In this document: positions 55,318 to 64,000 of the stretch, one piece after another
Numbering within the stretch: position 1 is the stretch's first letter
Layout: every line of letters starts with the position of its first letter
Assembly: GCF_900220975.1 (NCBI RefSeq)
Contig: NZ_OBQD01000001.1
Span: 124,001 to 188,000 of the forward strand
DNA length: 64,000 nucleotides
Source: Rhizobium subbaraonis
GTDB lineage: Bacteria > Pseudomonadota > Alphaproteobacteria > Rhizobiales > Rhizobiaceae
Direction: 5' to 3'
The notes under the pieces: generated by a model
The model's database searches: none
Told to the model about the DNA's origin: nothing
What the model saw: only the letters and a program-made list of their open reading frames with translations
Position numbers and translations under genes: made by a program

Positions 55318-56070
55318 ATGCGGGGCGAGATGACGCTGGACGAGACGGGACGGGGCGGGCAGCGGGATGTGAGCGCTGAAATTGCCGCGCTGGAGACGCA
55401 GTTCGATATCGTCCGCTTTCTTCGCCGGACAGGCGAACAGTTCTCGCTCAAATACTTCATTGCGTTCTCGCTGCCGGGATTTGAGGCGGACAAGCTCTCG
55501 CCGCACTCCATCGTCAGCAACTGGCCCGCCGAACTCATTGCCAAGTACGACGCGTTCAACATGGTCCGTCGCAGTCCGAGCATCCGCAAGCTGCGCACCA
55601 CGACCGTGTCCTTCTCCTACGAACTGGCGAAATGGGTCGAGGATACCGCGCAAAAGGAAAAGCCGATCGCTGAGCTTGCCGAAATGATGCGGCATCATGG
55701 TGTGCTGACGGGGCATTTCTTTCCGGTCCACGATGCGCTCGGTAACCGGGGCGTCGTCGTCTGGTGCGGCGAGGAGCCGTCGATCAGCTTCGAGAGCCGC
55801 ATGCTGCTGCAGATGATCTCGATCCAGGTCTTCAACCGCCTGGCGGAGATTGGCGCGGCGTGGAAGACGGGGCAGGTCAGCCTCACCGACCGAGAGGTGG
55901 AATGCCTCAGCTGGACCGCGGCGGGCAAGACGAGCCTCGAGATTGCCGAGATCCTCGGCCTTTCCGAACATACCGTCAATCACTACCTGAACCAGGTGAC
56001 CCGCAAGCTGGAGGCGGTCAATCGCACGCAGGCGGTCGTCAAGGCGATGCGGCGCGGCCTGATCACCTGA
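55318..56070 (+). CDS. LuxR-type regulator, second of a tandem pair
   Basis: A 250-residue paralogue of the preceding gene. Ligand-domain segments match it (SNWPAELIAKYD; FPVHDALGNRGVVVW) and the HTH is nearly the same (LTDREVECLSWTAAGKTSLE, LGLSEHTVNHYLNQVTRKL). The DP of AHL receptors is again SP (RRSPSI). GGAG lies seven bases before the ATG. Paired LuxR genes such as rhizobial VisN/VisR can act as heterodimers, and that is a reasonable model here, although no motility genes are nearby. Confidence 0.85.
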   Translation: MRGEMTLDETGRGGQRDVSAEIAALETQFDIVRFLRRTGEQFSLKYFIAFSLPGFEADKLSPHSIVSNWPAELIAKYDAFNMVRRSPSIRKLRTTTVSFSYELAKWVEDTAQKEKPIAELAEMMRHHGVLTGHFFPVHDALGNRGVVVWCGEEPSISFESRMLLQMISIQVFNRLAEIGAAWKTGQVSLTDREVECLSWTAAGKTSLEIAEILGLSEHTVNHYLNQVTRKLEAVNRTQAVVKAMRRGLIT

Positions 56071-56196
56071 CCCGCCATCATCGCGGGTTGAACCGTCACG
56101 ACATCTTTGCCGAGAGGCCAGGCTTCTGACCGAAAGGCGTTCCGCTCGCGCGATGAATGCGCTATCAACGCGCCAATTCATTCAGGCGAGGCAGAC

Positions 56197-57369
56197 ATGG
56201 CTGACGTTTCCAAGGACCAGGTACTGGATAGGCTTCGGACGGTTCGCGGTCCGGACATGGAAGGCAATATCGTCGACCTCGGCATGGTCTCCGACGTTTT
56301 CATCTCCGACGGCAAGGTCTATTTCTCGATCACCGTTCCAGCCGAACGTGCCAAGGAGCTCGATCCGATGCGGGCGGCCGCCGAGCGGGTCGTGCGCGAC
56401 ATTCCGGGCGTCAAGGCCGCCATGGTGGCGCTGACGGCGGACAAGAAGGCAGGCGCGGCATCCCAGCCGGTTTCCCGCCCGCCGTCTCCGTCCCCCGCCG
56501 CACATTCGCACGCCGGCCACGCGCACGCGCCCGCTGCCCCGCAGGCTCCTCGTGCCAAGACCGGCGTTCCCGGCGTGGCTGCGATCGTGGCGGTCGCCTC
56601 GGGCAAGGGCGGGGTGGGGAAGTCGACCACAGCCGTAAACCTCGCATTGGCGCTGAAGGCGAACGGCCTGCGGGTGGGCATCCTCGATGCCGATATCTAC
56701 GGACCCTCGATGCCGCGACTCCTGAAGATTTCGGGACGTCCGCAGCAGATCGAGAATCGTATCATCAAGCCGATGGAGAACTACGGCATCAAGGTCATGT
56801 CGATGGGCTTTCTCGTCGATGAGGAAGTGGCGATGATCTGGCGCGGGCCGATGATCCAGTCGGCGCTCATGCAGATGCTGCGGGAAGTGGCCTGGGGCGA
56901 ACTCGACGTGCTCGTCGTCGACATGCCGCCCGGCACCGGCGATGCCCAGCTGACCATGGCACAGCAGGTTCCGCTCGCCGGCGCGGTGATCGTCTCCACG
57001 CCGCAGGACCTGGCGCTGATCGACGCCCGCAAGGGGCTGAACATGTTCAACAAGGTCGAAGTGCCGGTGCTCGGCATCGTCGAGAACATGAGCTACTTCA
57101 TCGCCCCCGACACGGGAAATCGCTACGATATCTTCGGCCACGGCGGCGCGCGCAAGGAAGCCGAAAGGATCGGCGTGCCCTTCCTTGGCGAGGTGCCGCT
57201 GACGATGGACATTCGCGAGACTTCGGATGCCGGCACGCCCGTCGTCGTCTCCAATCCGGAAGGGGCAGCGGCCAAAACCTATCGCGAGATCGCCGCGCGT
57301 GTGTGGGAAGGGCTCAAGGCCCGCGAGGCGGCAGGTGGCCGCACGGCGCCCTCGATCGTTTTCGAATGA
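56197..57369 (+). CDS. mrp: Mrp/ApbC-type P-loop ATPase, Fe-S carrier family
   Basis: A 390-residue protein. An N-terminal MIP18-like domain (about 1-85: RTVRGPDMEGNIVDLGMV) and a His/Ala/Pro-rich linker (about 90-125: HSHAGHAHAPAAP) precede the deviant Walker A VASGKGGVGKSTTAVN (about residue 135). LDADIYGPSMPRLL and VVDMPPGTGDAQLT follow. In family members that carry Fe-S clusters a CxxC follows NMSYF; here the text is NMSYFIAPDTGNRYDIFG, without cysteines. The ATPase is intact, so a role in Fe-S assembly is likely but the cluster ligation must differ. Confidence 0.92.
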   Translation: MADVSKDQVLDRLRTVRGPDMEGNIVDLGMVSDVFISDGKVYFSITVPAERAKELDPMRAAAERVVRDIPGVKAAMVALTADKKAGAASQPVSRPPSPSPAAHSHAGHAHAPAAPQAPRAKTGVPGVAAIVAVASGKGGVGKSTTAVNLALALKANGLRVGILDADIYGPSMPRLLKISGRPQQIENRIIKPMENYGIKVMSMGFLVDEEVAMIWRGPMIQSALMQMLREVAWGELDVLVVDMPPGTGDAQLTMAQQVPLAGAVIVSTPQDLALIDARKGLNMFNKVEVPVLGIVENMSYFIAPDTGNRYDIFGHGGARKEAERIGVPFLGEVPLTMDIRETSDAGTPVVVSNPEGAAAKTYREIAARVWEGLKAREAAGGRTAPSIVFE

Positions 57370-57475
57370 GCGCCGCCGGAAGATGGCAGCAATGAGGCGG
57401 GGCTTGATTTTGATGTTGCGCCGCGCAATATGCCCTTCCGTCGCGCCGTCCTGAGCGCGGCCAGACAAGGCAAAG

Positions 57476-58492
57476 GTGAGCGTTGGTCTTCCTCGGAGCC
57501 ACCCGCAATTGATTACCGTCTATCGTTCGAACGGGGAAGCGCTGCTTCTGACGCCCGAGATGATGGCGGATGTCGCCTCGGTTCCTCCGGGCGTCGTCTG
57601 GGTCGATCTCCTGTCGCCCACCAATGAGGAGGACGCGTTCGTCGAGAAACTGGTCGGCATCGACGTTCCGACCCGCGACGAGCTGAAGGATATCGAGCCC
57701 TCGAGCCGCCTCTATACACAAGACGACGCGGTCTACATGACCGCCTCGCTCGTCTACAAGGCCGACAGTGAACAGCCGGAATTGACCGATGTCGCCTTTA
57801 TCCTCACCGATCACTGCCTGCTGACGATCCGTTACGCCGAACCGCGCGCGTTCGAACTCTTCCGGGCGGCGATGCCGCGTATCACCGGCGGCTGCCGCTC
57901 CGGCACGGTCATGATCACGCGCCTCATGGAGACGATCGTCGACCGCACCGCCGAGATTCTGGAGACCTCGGTGACCAAAGCCGACACGCTGTCTCTGGAG
58001 GTCTTCGGCGACCGACGCCACCTCAGCCGCAGGCCGCCCCGTTATCTCGAGGACCGGCTGATCGCGGTCTCCGCCCTGCATCGCCTCCTCGCCAAGACCC
58101 GCGACAGCCTTATGTCCCTGTCGCGGCTGATGACGTTCCTCTACGCCAGCCAGGTCCTGCAGCCCGATCGCGAGAGCCGGGAGTTGTGCCGCACGGTGTC
58201 GCGCGATATCCAGTCGCTTTCGGAACACGCGAATTTTATCGCCAGCAACATCTCGTTCCTGCTCGATGCCTCGCTCGGCCTGATCAATCTGGAGCAGAAC
58301 CAGATCATCAAGATCTTTTCGATCGCGTCCGTGGTGCTGCTGCCCCCGACGCTGATCGCCTCGGTTTATGGTATGAACTTCGACATCATGCCGGAGCTCC
58401 ACGTAGGCTACGGCTACCCCTTGGCGTTGGGCGCAATGGTGGTGTCTGCCGTGATACCCTTCCTCTTTTTTCGCTGGAAAGGCTGGCTCTAG
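57476..58492 (+). CDS. corA: CorA-family divalent metal transporter
   Basis: A 338-residue protein. A cytosolic alpha-beta domain (about 1-230) and long helix precede two C-terminal membrane helices (about 275-297 and 312-333). The signature YGMNF ends the first. The loop after it (DIMPELHVGYGYPLALG) differs from the MPEL of E. coli only in following residues. It imports Mg2+ (or Co2+/Ni2+). The start is a GTG with AGGCAAAG upstream. kup follows after 15 bases. Confidence 0.92.
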   Translation: MSVGLPRSHPQLITVYRSNGEALLLTPEMMADVASVPPGVVWVDLLSPTNEEDAFVEKLVGIDVPTRDELKDIEPSSRLYTQDDAVYMTASLVYKADSEQPELTDVAFILTDHCLLTIRYAEPRAFELFRAAMPRITGGCRSGTVMITRLMETIVDRTAEILETSVTKADTLSLEVFGDRRHLSRRPPRYLEDRLIAVSALHRLLAKTRDSLMSLSRLMTFLYASQVLQPDRESRELCRTVSRDIQSLSEHANFIASNISFLLDASLGLINLEQNQIIKIFSIASVVLLPPTLIASVYGMNFDIMPELHVGYGYPLALGAMVVSAVIPFLFFRWKGWL

Positions 58493-58507
58493 AGCCTGTT
58501 CGCAACC

Positions 58508-60409
58508 ATGTCGCATCCGCAAGCACATGCCGCAGCCGGAAGCAGCCGTGCACGCGCGCTCTTTGCCCTCGCACTGGGGTCGGTCGGGGTTGTCTACGGC
58601 GACATCGGTACGAGCCCGCTCTACGCATTCCGCGAGGCGCTGCGCCCGATCTCCCACGACGGCGTCACCTGGGGCGAGGTGGTCGGCCTGATCTCGCTCG
58701 TCATCTGGGCGCTGACGATCATCGTCACCCTGAAATATGTGCTTTTCCTCCTGCGCGCCGACAACCAGGGCGAGGGCGGCACGCTTTCGCTGCTGGCGTT
58801 GTTGATGAAGACGGCGAACGGCCACAGGGCGATCCTGTTCTTCATGGGGATCGCAGGCGCTGCGCTCTTCATCGGTGATGCGATGATCACCCCGGCACTT
58901 TCGGTTCTCTCCGCCGTGGAGGGCCTGAAGCTCGTCACGCCGACGCTGTCGGATTACGTGGTGCCGATCTCCGTCGTTATCCTGGTGATACTGTTTGCTG
59001 TCCAGTCCTGGGGGACCCACGCGGTTTCCAAATTCTTCGGGCCGATTACAGCACTCTGGTTCATCGTCATGGCCGTCGCCGGTGCGGTACATCTGCGCGA
59101 CGACTTCACGATCCTTGCAGCCTTCAACCCGCTCTATGCCGTCAACTTCCTCTATAGTGACGGCTATCTCGGCTTCGTGGTTCTCGGCGCCGTGTTCCTG
59201 ACGGTGACGGGCGCCGAAGCGCTCTATGCCGACCTCGGCCATTTCGGCCGGCGGCCGATCCAGTGGGCGTGGTTCTGTCTCGTGTTCCCGGCGCTGACGC
59301 TCAACTATCTGGGGCAGGGCGCGCTCGTGCTGAAGCACCCCGAGGCAATCGACAATCCGTTCTTCCTGCTGTTTCCGCAATGGATGCTGCTGCCGGTCGT
59401 CATCCTAGCCACGGCCGCAACCATCATCGCCAGCCAGGCGGTCATCACGGGCGCGTTCTCCATCACCCGCCAGGCGATCCACCTCGGCTTCCTGCCGCGC
59501 ATGGAGATCTTCCACACGTCCGAGACGCAGACGGGGCAGATCTATCTGCCGGCCGTCAACGCCATCCTTCTCTTCGGCGTGATGCTGCTCGTCTTCCTGT
59601 TTGGCTCGTCCGAGGGGCTGGCGACGGCCTACGGTATCTCGGTCACCGGCGCCATGGTCGTGACCACCGTGCTGGCCTTCGAGTTCCTGCGCATGCGTTG
59701 GCGCTGGAAGGCCTCGACCGCGGTCATGGTTCTTCTGCCGCTGTTCCTGCTGGAGCTGACCTTTCTCGGCGCAAACCTGTTGAAGATCCACGACGGCGGA
59801 TACGTGCCCATCCTCATCGCGTCGCTCTGCATGCTTCTGATGTGGACATGGGTGCGCGGCACCGCACTGCTTCGCGAGAAGACGCGTCACATCGAAGTGC
59901 CGCTGGAGGCCTTCGTGAAATCCATCGAGAGAAAGAGCGCGCACGCGCCGGTCTCCGTCTCCGGCACGGCGATCTTCCTGACGAGCGACCCCGAATCGGC
60001 GCCCGCCGCTCTGTTGCACAACATCAAGCACAACCGCGTGCTGCACGAGCAGAACTTCATCCTCACCATCACGTCGACCAACACCCCGAAGGTCGCACCC
60101 GCCGAACGCTGCAGCGTGGAGCGCCTGTCCGACCGCTTTGCCCGCATTCAGGTCCGCTTCGGTTTCATGGAGACGCAGAACGTCTCCCAGGCGCTTGGTC
60201 TGTTCCGGAAGTCCGGCGTGAAGTTCGACATCATGTCGACGTCGTTCTATCTCGGCCGCCGCAAGCTCGTGCCCGATCGGCACTCCGGCATGCCCTATTG
60301 GCAGGACCGGCTCTATATCGCCATGGCCAACGCCGCCATCGACCCCTCCGACTATTTCCGCCTTCCGACGAATCGCGTGGTCGAGCTGGGCTCTCAGGTC
60401 ATCATCTGA
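58508..60409 (+). CDS. kup: Low-affinity potassium uptake protein Kup
   Basis: A 633-residue KUP/HAK transporter with about 12 transmembrane helices. The hallmark [19 protein letters not shown] is at residue 18; [34 protein letters not shown] and FGTGA-region [15 protein letters not shown] follow. The C-terminal cytosolic domain (about 470-633) is typical. It couples K+ entry to protons. The adjacency to corA suggests a cation-uptake pair, perhaps co-transcribed. Confidence 0.95.
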   Translation: MSHPQAHAAAGSSRARALFALALGSVGVVYGDIGTSPLYAFREALRPISHDGVTWGEVVGLISLVIWALTIIVTLKYVLFLLRADNQGEGGTLSLLALLMKTANGHRAILFFMGIAGAALFIGDAMITPALSVLSAVEGLKLVTPTLSDYVVPISVVILVILFAVQSWGTHAVSKFFGPITALWFIVMAVAGAVHLRDDFTILAAFNPLYAVNFLYSDGYLGFVVLGAVFLTVTGAEALYADLGHFGRRPIQWAWFCLVFPALTLNYLGQGALVLKHPEAIDNPFFLLFPQWMLLPVVILATAATIIASQAVITGAFSITRQAIHLGFLPRMEIFHTSETQTGQIYLPAVNAILLFGVMLLVFLFGSSEGLATAYGISVTGAMVVTTVLAFEFLRMRWRWKASTAVMVLLPLFLLELTFLGANLLKIHDGGYVPILIASLCMLLMWTWVRGTALLREKTRHIEVPLEAFVKSIERKSAHAPVSVSGTAIFLTSDPESAPAALLHNIKHNRVLHEQNFILTITSTNTPKVAPAERCSVERLSDRFARIQVRFGFMETQNVSQALGLFRKSGVKFDIMSTSFYLGRRKLVPDRHSGMPYWQDRLYIAMANAAIDPSDYFRLPTNRVVELGSQVII

Positions 60410-60668
60410 CGCCCGCCCGGCTTGCATGGGGTTTTCACGTCGTCCTCGCGCCGATGTGAACGGTGCGGTGGCGGATGCGCCGGCCTTGCAGGTTCGTGTG
60501 CGCCGGCGTTAACCGTCCATCAAGGTTAATTCTTCATTCTCTGGCAACGAACAGGCCGGACTCGCCCGCTTCCGGGTCGGCTTCAGCAAGTTTTATCGCC
60601 AGCAGGCCGCGTGCCCTCGCAACCCGGGGGACGGCGATCCCGCTCGGCTGCGTTGTCGGAGTGTATCG

Positions 60669-61850
60669 GTGCGTAACAGTCGCGTTGGAATGATCAGGCA
60701 GGTGCTGCAGCGCCGTGGATGGCGTGCTCCCCTGGCCATCGGGATCGCCCTTTATGCAGGTTCCGCCGCCGATGTCGGCCACTCGGACCTCGCCACCTTC
60801 GTCTCCGGCGTCAACCGCAAGGGCGGCAACCAGCAGCTCGTCATGACACGCTCGCCTGCCGGTGCCATCCACGCCGTCGATATTGCGTTCAACGACCCGA
60901 TCACGACCGGCGCTCTCGCCGGAGGCGCAGGCCTGCAGTTGCCGGACGGGGAGGCGGCTTCGCTGCTGAACGCCCGCAAGGGGGAGGGCGGTATTCCGGA
61001 CGAAGAGCGCGTGACGCGCGGCCAGAAGAAGGGGCGCATCGTCGCGGTGACGCCGGTCGCACCGCCCAAGGCCTTCACCGCGGGCTCGGTGCTCGACCGC
61101 CAGGCCTCGCTGCTCGATCCTGATTTCGACGGCGACGAGCAGATGCGATTCGCCGCACCCCAGATCAAGGGCAAGGAGATCGAGATCGCGACGGCGTTCT
61201 ATCGCAGGAAGCCGGCCGTCGCCGATCCGGGCATTCCCGCCGTGCTGGCCGGCCTGATCACCAACGACCGCGCCGACGTTCTAGCCACCGCCTATGCACC
61301 GGCGCAGCCGGATTATGCCCGCGTGTCGCCGTTCGATTCGATCCTGACGAAGAAGGACGACGCCGATGGCCGCTTCGTCCCGAGCATCGCTCCCGAAGAT
61401 CACGCCTGGGCCGCAGCCGTTCTGCCGCCCACCGTCTTCACCGAGGCCGAACAGAAGTGCCTGGCGACCGGTATCTACTTCGAGGCGCGCGGGGAATCGC
61501 TGAAAGGCCAGGCTGCCGTGGCTCAGGTCATCCTCAATCGTGTGCGCAACCCGGCCTATCCGGATACCATCTGCAACGTCGTCTATCAGGGTGAGAAGCT
61601 GCGGACGGGGTGCCAGTTCTCGTTCACCTGTGACGGCATCCCCGACATCGTGCTGGCGCCCTGGCACTGGAAGACCGCCAAGGAGATCGCCATGGCGGTG
61701 ACCGCGGGCAAGATCTGGCTACCGGAGATCGGATCCTCGACCCACTATCACGCCACCTATGTCCGGCCGAACTGGGGACCGACGATGAAGCGCGTGGCCA
61801 AGATCGGCAAGCACATCTTCTACCGCACCTACGGCGGCGGCTGGATATGA
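60669..61850 (+). CDS. SleB-type cell wall hydrolase
   Basis: A 393-residue protein. An N-terminal hydrophobic segment (LAIGIALYAGSAADVG) suggests export. The long low-complexity middle (about 60-255) precedes a Hydrolase_2 domain (about 265-392) with ATGIYFEARGESLKGQAA, LNRVRNPAYPDTICNVVYQG and CQFSFTCDG. The catalytic Glu is in FEARGES. It probably acts as a lytic transglycosylase or amidase on peptidoglycan. In non-spore-formers the family works in vegetative wall growth. The GTG start has GGAG seven bases upstream; an ATG seven codons later is possible. Confidence 0.85.
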   Translation: MRNSRVGMIRQVLQRRGWRAPLAIGIALYAGSAADVGHSDLATFVSGVNRKGGNQQLVMTRSPAGAIHAVDIAFNDPITTGALAGGAGLQLPDGEAASLLNARKGEGGIPDEERVTRGQKKGRIVAVTPVAPPKAFTAGSVLDRQASLLDPDFDGDEQMRFAAPQIKGKEIEIATAFYRRKPAVADPGIPAVLAGLITNDRADVLATAYAPAQPDYARVSPFDSILTKKDDADGRFVPSIAPEDHAWAAAVLPPTVFTEAEQKCLATGIYFEARGESLKGQAAVAQVILNRVRNPAYPDTICNVVYQGEKLRTGCQFSFTCDGIPDIVLAPWHWKTAKEIAMAVTAGKIWLPEIGSSTHYHATYVRPNWGPTMKRVAKIGKHIFYRTYGGGWI

Positions 61851-62012
61851 TGCCAACGGGGTCCTGTCGCCGATGATTGGTATGAGTCCGGCTGCGGCAA
61901 TCGGGCGCGGCGTCACCGATTCCGTGCCGCCGGTCGGCCGGATTCGTTGAAATCTCTGTAATGCATTGAATTTGTTGATTTATTTTCGCGATGGTCAAAG
62001 CTTCGCCCCGCC

Positions 62013-62041
62013 TTGACTATGCAAGCCCCTAAAACTATGTT
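62013..62041 (+). promoter_or_regulatory. Sigma-70-type promoter of the F0 ATP synthase operon
   Basis: TTGACT, 17-base spacer, TATGTT, about 100 bases upstream of atpI. Best promoter match in the window. The rest of the 61851-62140 gap contains no other recognisable element. Confidence 0.7.
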
Positions 62042-62140
62042 GCGGCCGACTTCAATCGGGCCTGAAGCTGGCTTAATACCTAGCGGTGAATATGTCCGCA
62101 TTAGGGCGCGGGCGTCCAGCGGAACCGGGAGGGAAGCGCC

Positions 62141-62515
62141 GTGAAGGGCAGCCGAAAGGGTAGTCTTGAAGAGAGGTTGCAGCGCCTCGATGCGGAACTC
62201 GCAAAGAAGCGCGCAGAGGATACGGTAGGTGACGCCGCGGAGGAAAAGGCAGCCGAAAGCCGAAAGGGCTATGCGGTCGCCATGAAGCTCTCCAGCGAAT
62301 TCATCGCGGCAGTGATCGTCGGCGCCTTCCTCGGCTACCTTTTGGACCGGTTCGTGGGCACGGCCCCTTGGGGGATGATCGTGCTGTTGATGCTCGGCTT
62401 CTGCGCCGGCGTGTTGAATGTGATGCGTTCGGCCGGAATGGTGGCATCGCCCCACCCGGTCGACAGAGTGGCCGGCAGGGATGCGGGCAGCGAAACGAAG
62501 AAGGACGGAGCGTAG
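62141..62515 (+). CDS. atpI: ATP synthase assembly protein I / AtpZ-type
   Basis: A 124-residue protein: basic soluble N-terminus ([20 protein letters not shown]), two transmembrane helices (about 50-70, 75-97) and a polar tail. It assists c-ring assembly or Mg/Ca transport of the F0 sector. First gene of the F0 operon. The GTG start is preceded by GGGAGGGA. Confidence 0.9.
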   Translation: MKGSRKGSLEERLQRLDAELAKKRAEDTVGDAAEEKAAESRKGYAVAMKLSSEFIAAVIVGAFLGYLLDRFVGTAPWGMIVLLMLGFCAGVLNVMRSAGMVASPHPVDRVAGRDAGSETKKDGA

Positions 62516-62571
62516 GCGCCGTCCGTTTTGAGGAATTCCGCCCGGCGGGCGGCAAACGAGAGAGAAAAGCG

Positions 62572-63324
62572 GTGGCAAACGATCCGACCCATCAGTTTCT
62601 GGTCAACAAGATTGTTCCGATCGAAATTGGCGGAATCGACTTCTCCTTTACCAACGCTTCGCTGTTCATGGTGGCTTCCGCCGCCGCTGCGGCCGGGTTC
62701 CTCTATCTGACGACGTCGCAGCGCGGCATCGTGCCGACCCGCATGCAGTCCGTCTCCGAAATGTCCTACGAATTCATCGCCTCGATGCTGCGCGAAGGCG
62801 CTGGCAGCCATGGCATGAAGTTCTTCCCGATGGTCTTCTCGCTGTTCATGTTCATCCTGACGGCGAACCTTCTCGGCATGGTGCCCTACTTCTTCACCGT
62901 CACCAGCCAGATCATCGTCACCTTCGCCCTTGCCCTCCTCGTCATCGGGACGGTCATCATCTACGGTTTCTACAAGCACGGCCTGGGCTTCTTGAAGCTC
63001 TTCGTGCCCCATGGCGTTCCCGGCGCGCTTCTGCCGCTCGTCGTCGCGATCGAGATCATCTCGTTCCTGTCGCGCCCGATCAGCCTCTCCGTCCGTCTGT
63101 TCGCCAACATGCTGGCGGGCCACATTACGCTCAAGGTGTTCGCAGGCTTTGTTGCCTCGCTCGGAGCCCTTGGCGCGCTCGGTGTCGGCGGCGCTGTTCT
63201 GCCCCTCATCATGACGGTCGCCCTGACCGGTCTCGAGTTCCTCGTGGCATTCCTGCAGGCCTATGTCTTTGCGGTACTGACGTGCATGTACCTCAATGAC
63301 GCGATCCATCCGGGCAGCCACTAA
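62572..63324 (+). CDS. atpB: ATP synthase subunit a
   Basis: A 250-residue integral membrane subunit that forms the proton half-channels. The essential Arg sits in [32 protein letters not shown] and [19 protein letters not shown] are typical. The GTG start has only a weak AGAGA box, so expression may depend on coupling with atpI. Confidence 0.96.
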   Translation: MANDPTHQFLVNKIVPIEIGGIDFSFTNASLFMVASAAAAAGFLYLTTSQRGIVPTRMQSVSEMSYEFIASMLREGAGSHGMKFFPMVFSLFMFILTANLLGMVPYFFTVTSQIIVTFALALLVIGTVIIYGFYKHGLGFLKLFVPHGVPGALLPLVVAIEIISFLSRPISLSVRLFANMLAGHITLKVFAGFVASLGALGALGVGGAVLPLIMTVALTGLEFLVAFLQAYVFAVLTCMYLNDAIHPGSH

Positions 63325-63389
63325 GGATAAAGTCGTTGGTGCGTTCCGCACCAGTCCAAGCCGCAACAACCCATTCGAAGGAGTTCATC

Positions 63390-63617
63390 ATGGAAGCGGA
63401 AGCAGCAAAGTACATCGGCGCAGGTCTCGCATGCTTTGGCATGGCCGGCACGGCTCTCGGCCTCGGCAACATCTTCGGCAACTACCTTGCCGGCGCCCTG
63501 CGCAACCCGTCTGCTGCTGACGGCCAGTTCGGCCGCCTCGTATTCGGCTTCGCCGTTACGGAAGCTCTGGGCATCTTCTCGCTGCTCATCGCTCTGCTGC
63601 TGCTCTTCGCCGTCTGA
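63390..63617 (+). CDS. atpE: ATP synthase subunit c
   Basis: A 75-residue hairpin of two membrane helices that forms the rotor ring. The loop is [14 protein letters not shown] and the proton-carrying Glu is in [20 protein letters not shown] lies correctly before the ATG at 63390. Followed by a very stable hairpin, which could raise its yield relative to downstream subunits. Confidence 0.97.
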   Translation: MEAEAAKYIGAGLACFGMAGTALGLGNIFGNYLAGALRNPSAADGQFGRLVFGFAVTEALGIFSLLIALLLLFAV

Positions 63618-63633
63618 TAACGGGTGGAAGACC

Positions 63634-63663
63634 GGACCACGGCCTGAACGAAGGCCGTGGTCC
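63634..63663 (+). other. Perfect 12-bp hairpin between atpE and the next gene
   Basis: GGACCACGGCCT, six-base loop GAACGA, AGGCCGTGGTCC. No U-tract follows, and translation of the next gene starts 31 bases later, so it is probably a partial terminator or mRNA stabiliser that helps make excess subunit c. Confidence 0.65.
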
Positions 63664-63694
63664 GCTTGATATTTGAGTGCACCTGGAGGTGAGC

Positions 63695-64000
63695 ATGTCT
63701 GCGACCGCGGCCAAGGCCGAGTCAATCCCATTCAAGATCGCTCAGGCCGAGACCACAACGGAGACGCACGATGCCGCTCCGGCAGGTGATGCCCATGGCG
63801 CCACCGCACCGGCTGGCGAGATGCACACCGAAACCGGGGTCGCTCACGGTGAGGAGCATGGAAGCGGCGTATTCCCGCCCTTCGATTCTTCGACGTTTGC
63901 CTCCCAGCTTCTGTGGCTGGCGATCACCTTCGGTATTTTCTACCTGATCATGGCCAAGGTCATCGTGCCGCGCATCGGTTCGATCCTCGAGACCCGCCAT
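63695..64000 (+). CDS. ATP synthase b-type subunit (b'), 3' end outside window
   Basis: The first 102 codons are present. An Ala/Glu/His-rich N-terminal extension of about 60 residues ([16 protein letters not shown]) precedes the membrane segment [20 protein letters not shown] and [14 protein letters not shown]. The ATG has a strong GGAGGTGA upstream. The long N-extension and position directly after subunit c suit the b' (AtpG/AtpF2) subunit of alphaproteobacteria, with atpF presumably beyond the window. Confidence 0.88.
   Translation, partial: MSATAAKAESIPFKIAQAETTTETHDAAPAGDAHGATAPAGEMHTETGVAHGEEHGSGVFPPFDSSTFASQLLWLAITFGIFYLIMAKVIVPRIGSILETRH

Noticed and set aside
57314..59380. 688-codon minus-strand frame across mrp, corA and kup
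   Set aside because: It spans three well-supported plus-strand genes and has no recognisable domain; a GC-driven artefact.

Overview
The window is about 64 kb of high-GC chromosomal DNA from an alphaproteobacterium, most likely a Rhizobiales/Rhizobiaceae member (Sinorhizobium/Ensifer, Rhizobium or Shinella type). This rests on the gene families and gene order I recognise (hisS-hisZ-hisG; lpxK-DUF2093-mutL; DUF4170 beside the Kdo transferase; a split-b-subunit atpI-atpB-atpE-atpF' operon), on two rhizobial-type palindromic intergenic repeats, and on coding density and codon use. No database search was possible. I see no transposase, integrase, prophage, CRISPR array, rRNA or tRNA gene. The window looks like core chromosome with small accessory catabolic and resistance modules.

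Layout. 1-4.8 kb: end of glcF (glycolate oxidase Fe-S subunit), two L,D-transpeptidases, DNA glycosylase tag, a short unknown gene, and a probable periplasmic metal-handling pair (DUF305 protein and a His-rich protein). 4.9-8.4 kb: hisS, hisZ, hisG, with repeat elements inside and after the cluster. 8.5-14.3 kb: a YfcG/YghU-like GST, a ferredoxin-reductase-like flavoprotein, a MHYT-PAS-GGDEF-EAL signalling protein and a possibly clipped PAS_5-type protein. 14.5-19.1 kb: groES-groEL under a CIRCE element and a heat-shock-type promoter, then a chromate resistance pair (rhodanese-ChrB fusion and chrA). 19.1-30.4 kb: HAD phosphatase, ribF, ileS, a lipoprotein, a GNAT, a diguanylate cyclase, tadA, a pseudouridine synthase with a long basic tail, rsmD and a patatin. 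30.4-40.6 kb: KefB-type antiporter, pmbA/tldE, then an envelope block (cysQ-like phosphatase, DUF4170, waaA, HAD, lpxK), DUF2093 and mutL.

40.9-44.6 kb is a compact signalling group: a kinase-less PAS-REC protein, a GGDEF-EAL protein and a single-domain PilZ protein. These could form a local c-di-GMP circuit. 44.5-49.2 kb is a LysR / MttB-family methyltransferase / TMADH-like flavoprotein unit, probably for catabolism of an N-methylated compound. It carries no corrinoid protein, and the flavoprotein lacks one Fe-S cysteine. It is the best candidate here for incompletely described biochemistry. After a PRC-barrel protein, 50.1-54.3 kb is a De Ley-Doudoroff-type galactonate operon (SDR, dgoK, dgoA, SMP-30 lactonase) divergent from an IclR regulator, with a clear palindromic operator between them.

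54.5-64 kb: two tandem LuxR-type regulators that lack AHL-binding residues, a Mrp/ApbC ATPase without the C-terminal CxxC, CorA, Kup, a SleB-type wall hydrolase, and the start of the F0 ATP synthase operon from a well-formed promoter. The last gene (b-type subunit) runs off the window end.
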